Shown: positions 61,407 to 64,000 of the stretch, piece by piece
Layout: each line of letters begins with the position of its first letter
Numbering within the stretch: the stretch's first letter is position 1
Assembly (NCBI GenBank): GCA_016713175.1
Contig: JADJPQ010000001.1
Location: 496,001 to 560,000 of the forward strand
Reading direction: 5' to 3'
Origin: Planctomycetota bacterium
GTDB taxonomy: Bacteria > Planctomycetota > UBA1135 > UBA2386
DNA: 64,000 nucleotides
Made by a program: the position numbers and the translations under genes
Notes under the pieces: generated by a model
Told to the model about the DNA's origin: nothing
The model's input: the letters and a program-made list of their open reading frames with translations, nothing else
Databases searched by the model: none

Positions 61407-62629
61407 AACAGCCTGACGGCGTCCTGGCCCTCGATCTGCAGCGTGACCGCGGCGTCGCGCTCGCCGATCGTCGCGTTCAGGTCGAGATCCTGCAGGCGGA
61501 ACTTCCCGGCGGTGCGTTGCCGCAGGTCGGCGGTCGTTGGCTGATCCTGCGCGACCGGCGGCGTCTCGCCGAGGGCCCGCCACAGGATTTCCTCGGCGAC
61601 GCGCAGCGACGACAGCCGTTCACCGTTGCTGATCACCGCGACGTGGAGATCGGCGTCGGGCAGCCAGACCAGGAACGAGTTGAAGCCGTGGATGCCGCCG
61701 CCGTGCTGGACGCGCGGGTGATCGCCGAAGCGGTCCATGATGAGGCCGAAGCCGTAGTGGGTGTCGCGACCCGATGGCAGCTTCGTCGAGGTGGTCATCC
61801 GGGCGAACGTCTCCGGCCGCACCACCTTGCCGCCGGACAGCGCCATCGACCAGCGGACGAGATCGCCGCCGGTCGACAGCAACGCCCCGGCGGCTCCAGG
61901 CTGGCTCATGCCGAGCGGATCATCGTTGCGCAGGCCGGCCTTGGTGAAAGCGTAGCCCTGGGCGCGGTTCTTGATCAGTTCGCCGTTCGAGTCGTAGCGC
62001 GTGCGCTGCAGGCCGAGTTCTGCCGCCAGTTCGGCGACGGCTTCGGCATACGGCTTCGACGCGGTCTTCGCGACGATCATGCCGAGCAGGTAGTAGCCGG
62101 TGTTGTTGTAGTGCCAGCCCTGACCGGGTGCGAAGTCCGCCGGCAGGTCGCGGACCAGATCGAGCAGCTGTTCGTCGGTCAGCTCCAGCGGCTGCTTCTC
62201 CTCCCAGGCCTTGCCGATGTCGGTATAGCTCTTGATGCCCGACGTATGGTCGAGCAGCTGCGTCAAGGTGATCGTCCGGTCGCCGGTGGTGAACTCCGGC
62301 AGCAGCGTCGACAGCGTGTCGTCGAGCTTCAGCTTGCCGGCTTCGACCTGTCGTAGGATCAATGCAGCGGTGATCTGCTTGGTCACCGACCCGATCCGGA
62401 ACATGGTCTCGGCATTGGCCGGCACCTCGAACTCGGCATCCGCCAGACCGTAGCCCTGGCTCAGCAGCACCTCGCCCTTGCGGGCGATGCCGATCGACAG
62501 GCCGACGGCGCCGGGCTTCTGCAAGTGTCGCGCGGCGATGGCTTCGACCTGTGAGGCGAGCTCAGGGGTCTGAGCGACGAGCGGGGTGGCAATGAGCAGC
62601 GACAGCGAGAACGGGAGGGATCGGAGCAT
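61283..62629 (-). CDS. Exported beta-lactamase-family serine hydrolase
   Basis: A 448-residue class C beta-lactamase/penicillin-binding-like hydrolase. It has a signal peptide (LPFSLSLLIATPLVAQ), catalytic SVTK at 81-84, YNN at 174-176 (the YxN motif) and HGGG in VQHGGGIHGF as the third motif. A C-terminal beta domain of about 100 residues follows. Such proteins act as D-aminopeptidases, esterases or cell-wall peptidases; the substrate is unknown. ATG 62629 starts the signal peptide. Its 3' end is duplicated at 38646. Confidence 0.88.
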   Translation of the reverse strand: MLRSLPFSLSLLIATPLVAQTPELASQVEAIAARHLQKPGAVGLSIGIARKGEVLLSQGYGLADAEFEVPANAETMFRIGSVTKQITAALILRQVEAGKLKLDDTLSTLLPEFTTGDRTITLTQLLDHTSGIKSYTDIGKAWEEKQPLELTDEQLLDLVRDLPADFAPGQGWHYNNTGYYLLGMIVAKTASKPYAEAVAELAAELGLQRTRYDSNGELIKNRAQGYAFTKAGLRNDDPLGMSQPGAAGALLSTGGDLVRWSMALSGGKVVRPETFARMTTSTKLPSGRDTHYGFGLIMDRFGDHPRVQHGGGIHGFNSFLVWLPDADLHVAVISNGERLSSLRVAEEILWRALGETPPVAQDQPTTADLRQRTAGKFRLQDLDLNATIGERDAAVTLQIEGQDAVRLLWQGERTFVADFDHAVRIVFGADFGSFELHQSGGIFYAARQ

Positions 62630-62678
62630 GGGCGCGACCGTGGCCGGGCCGACACGGTTCCTGTCGGCGGCTCCTGGT

Positions 62679-63458
62679 TCATCGACGCCGTTGCAGGCGA
62701 TGCACGATCCGGCGCAGGAGGAAGCGCGGCAACAGCCGCGAGCACAGCGCCAGTACCTGGTTCCACAGGCCCGGGATCACGATGGCCCGACCGCGCCGCA
62801 TCGCGCGGTAGCCGGCGCGAGCGACGACCTCGGGCGGCATCAGCTTCAGACCGCGCACCGGCGTTTCGCCGTCGAGGCCGGCGACCTGCTGGAACTCGGT
62901 GCGGACCGGTCCCGGGCAGACGCAGGTGACGGTGATGCCGGTGCCGCGCAGTTCTTCGTGCAGGGCTTCCGACCACGACAGCACATGGGCCTTGGTGGCG
63001 TAGTAGACGGCCATCAGCGGGCCGGGCGTGAACGCTGCGGTCGAGGCGATCACGAGAATGCGTCCGTGACCGGCGGTGCGCATCGCTGGCAGGCAGCGAC
63101 GCGTCAGTTCGGTCGGCAGTGCGATGTTGACGAGGATCTGACGGAGCGCCGTCTCGGCCTTGGTGTCGGCGAACGGACCGTGCGCGCCGAGGCCGGCGTT
63201 GTTGATCAGGATCGTCGGCGGTGCCAGGCCGGAGGCGGTGATCGCGGCGAGCACCCGTTCGGCGGCGTCGGCGGCCGCGAGATCCTGCGGTACGACGAGG
63301 CAGCGCGTGCCGTGCGTGCGCTGCAGCTCGTCGGCGAGAGCTTGCAGCCGTTCGGCGCGCCGCGCGACCAGTACCACGGCGTGGCCATCGGCTGCGCACA
63401 AACGGGCGAACTCGACACCGAGCCCGGCGCTGGCGCCGGTGACCAGGGCAGTGCCCAT
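62679..63458 (-). CDS. Short-chain dehydrogenase/reductase
   Basis: A 259-residue classical SDR. The cofactor loop is TGASAGLG at 7-14, NNAG at 86-89, and the catalytic residues are S139 with Y152 and K156 (YYATK). The Pro-Gly motif CPGPVRTEF follows. Arg residues after the second strand (VARRAERL) favour NADP(H). The C-terminus is basic and hydrophobic (LLPRFLLRRIVHRLQRRR) and may associate with membrane. The substrate is unknown. It ends 49 bp before the hydrolase start and begins 3 bp from the end of pdxH, forming a minus-strand operon. Confidence 0.9.
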   Translation of the reverse strand: MGTALVTGASAGLGVEFARLCAADGHAVVLVARRAERLQALADELQRTHGTRCLVVPQDLAAADAAERVLAAITASGLAPPTILINNAGLGAHGPFADTKAETALRQILVNIALPTELTRRCLPAMRTAGHGRILVIASTAAFTPGPLMAVYYATKAHVLSWSEALHEELRGTGITVTCVCPGPVRTEFQQVAGLDGETPVRGLKLMPPEVVARAGYRAMRRGRAIVIPGLWNQVLALCSRLLPRFLLRRIVHRLQRRR

Positions 63459-63461
63459 CAG

Positions 63462-64000
63462 TCAGGGCGCCAGCCGGGTGATCCGCCAGCCGGCGGCGCC
63501 GTCGTCGCGGTGGTAGCGGAAGCGATCGTGCAGCCGGCCGAGCCGCCCTTGCCAGAACTCGATGTGGCGCGGTCGCAGCACGTAGCCGCCCCAGTGCGCC
63601 GGTCGCGGCACCGGTCCGTCGCCGACCCGCTGCGCGAGTGCGTGCATCAGCGCCTGCAGTTCCTGCCGGTCGCGCAATGGCCGGCTCTGCGGTGAGGCGG
63701 CGCTCGCAAGTTGCGCCAGTCGCGGCCGGGCGGCGAAGTAGCTGTCGGACTCGGCGTCGGTCGCCAGCGTGATCGGGCCGGTGATCCGCACTTGCCGGTT
63801 GCGCGGTCGTTGCCACCAGAACGTCGCGGCGGCGCGCGGCTGATCGGCGAGCTGGGTGCCCTTGTCGCTGCCACGGTTGGTGAAGAACACGAGGCCGCGG
63901 TCGTCCCAGTTCTTCAGCAGCACGATCCGGCAGTGGGGTTGATGCGTGGCATCGACCGTTGCCAGCGCCATGCCGTTGGGTTCGCTGACGCCGGCAGTGG
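63462..64000 (-). CDS. pdxH: Pyridoxamine 5'-phosphate oxidase, N-terminus outside window
   Basis: The FMN enzyme that makes pyridoxal phosphate. Visible residues match PdxH: ATVDATHQPHCRIVLLKNWDDRG, VFFTNRGSDKGTQLADQPRAAATFWW, RQVRITG, YFAARPRLAQLASAASPQSRPL, PAHWGGYVLRPRHIEFWQG, RLHDRFRY, and the invariant end ITRLAP. The frame is open to the right edge upstream of the internal Met at 63971 (reading TAGVSEPNG before it), so about 30-40 N-terminal residues are missing. It lies upstream of the SDR gene with a 3-bp gap. Confidence 0.93.
   Translation of the reverse strand, partial: TAGVSEPNGMALATVDATHQPHCRIVLLKNWDDRGLVFFTNRGSDKGTQLADQPRAAATFWWQRPRNRQVRITGPITLATDAESDSYFAARPRLAQLASAASPQSRPLRDRQELQALMHALAQRVGDGPVPRPAHWGGYVLRPRHIEFWQGRLGRLHDRFRYHRDDGAAGWRITRLAP

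Overview
The window is about 64 kb of very GC-rich DNA that most resembles a planctomycete chromosome. This is an inference from content: many secreted proteins with lamin-G-like, PPC, HEAT and CBM-like modules, a DUF1080 lipoprotein, several Hanks-kinase and FHA proteins, several sigma factors, and exported hydrolases. No rRNA or phylogenetic marker is present, so the genus is not called.

Layout. 1-9.2 kb: the end of an unknown gene, a tRNA-Pro(GGG) whose 3' end heads a 103-bp tandem repeat, a NhaP2-like K+/H+ antiporter with Rossmann regulatory domains, a thioredoxin-fold 2Fe-2S protein, a secreted PPC protein, a large PQQ-type sugar dehydrogenase and an RNA polymerase sigma factor. 9.2-36.9 kb: a type III secretion island. 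The minus-strand FHA/FliA-type sigma/sctV operon diverges from a TPR lipoprotein, a small protein and a pseudokinase. These are followed by a lipase-like protein, a transmembrane Ser/Thr kinase, two paralogous lipoproteins, an FHA-TM-trypsin protein, another sigma factor and a hydrophobic candidate substrate. A compact operon then runs in the Yersinia ysc order: sctF, TPR chaperone, unknown, sctI, sctJ, K-position gene, sctL, sctN, sctO, sctP, sctQ, a FliO-like gene, sctR, sctS, sctT, sctU, and a DUF1521 self-cleaving protein with a needle-like tail. A strong terminator closes the operon. No secretin (SctC), full SctD or SctW is in the window.

The most interesting signal is regulatory. Eight sites of the form CAACG-N15/16-CG[T/A/G]T lie directly upstream of eight transcription units of the island, including two mirror-image promoters in the divergent sigma/lipoprotein region. 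They look like one alternative-sigma regulon, with the FliA-type sigma that shares an operon with sctV as prime candidate for both regulator and target.

36.9-48 kb: a DUF1080 lipoprotein and an SGNH hydrolase, then a kdp potassium-uptake cluster in the unusual order kdpF-kdpB-(second KdpF-like peptide)-kdpA-kdpC-kdpD-kdpE, preceded by an outer-membrane barrel lipoprotein. 48-64 kb: decayed DNA with gene remnants, then mostly minus-strand genes for large secreted proteins, a lipase, a serine hydrolase, a short-chain dehydrogenase and a truncated pdxH at the edge. Several pseudogene remnants and short duplications mark this part as the least stable.
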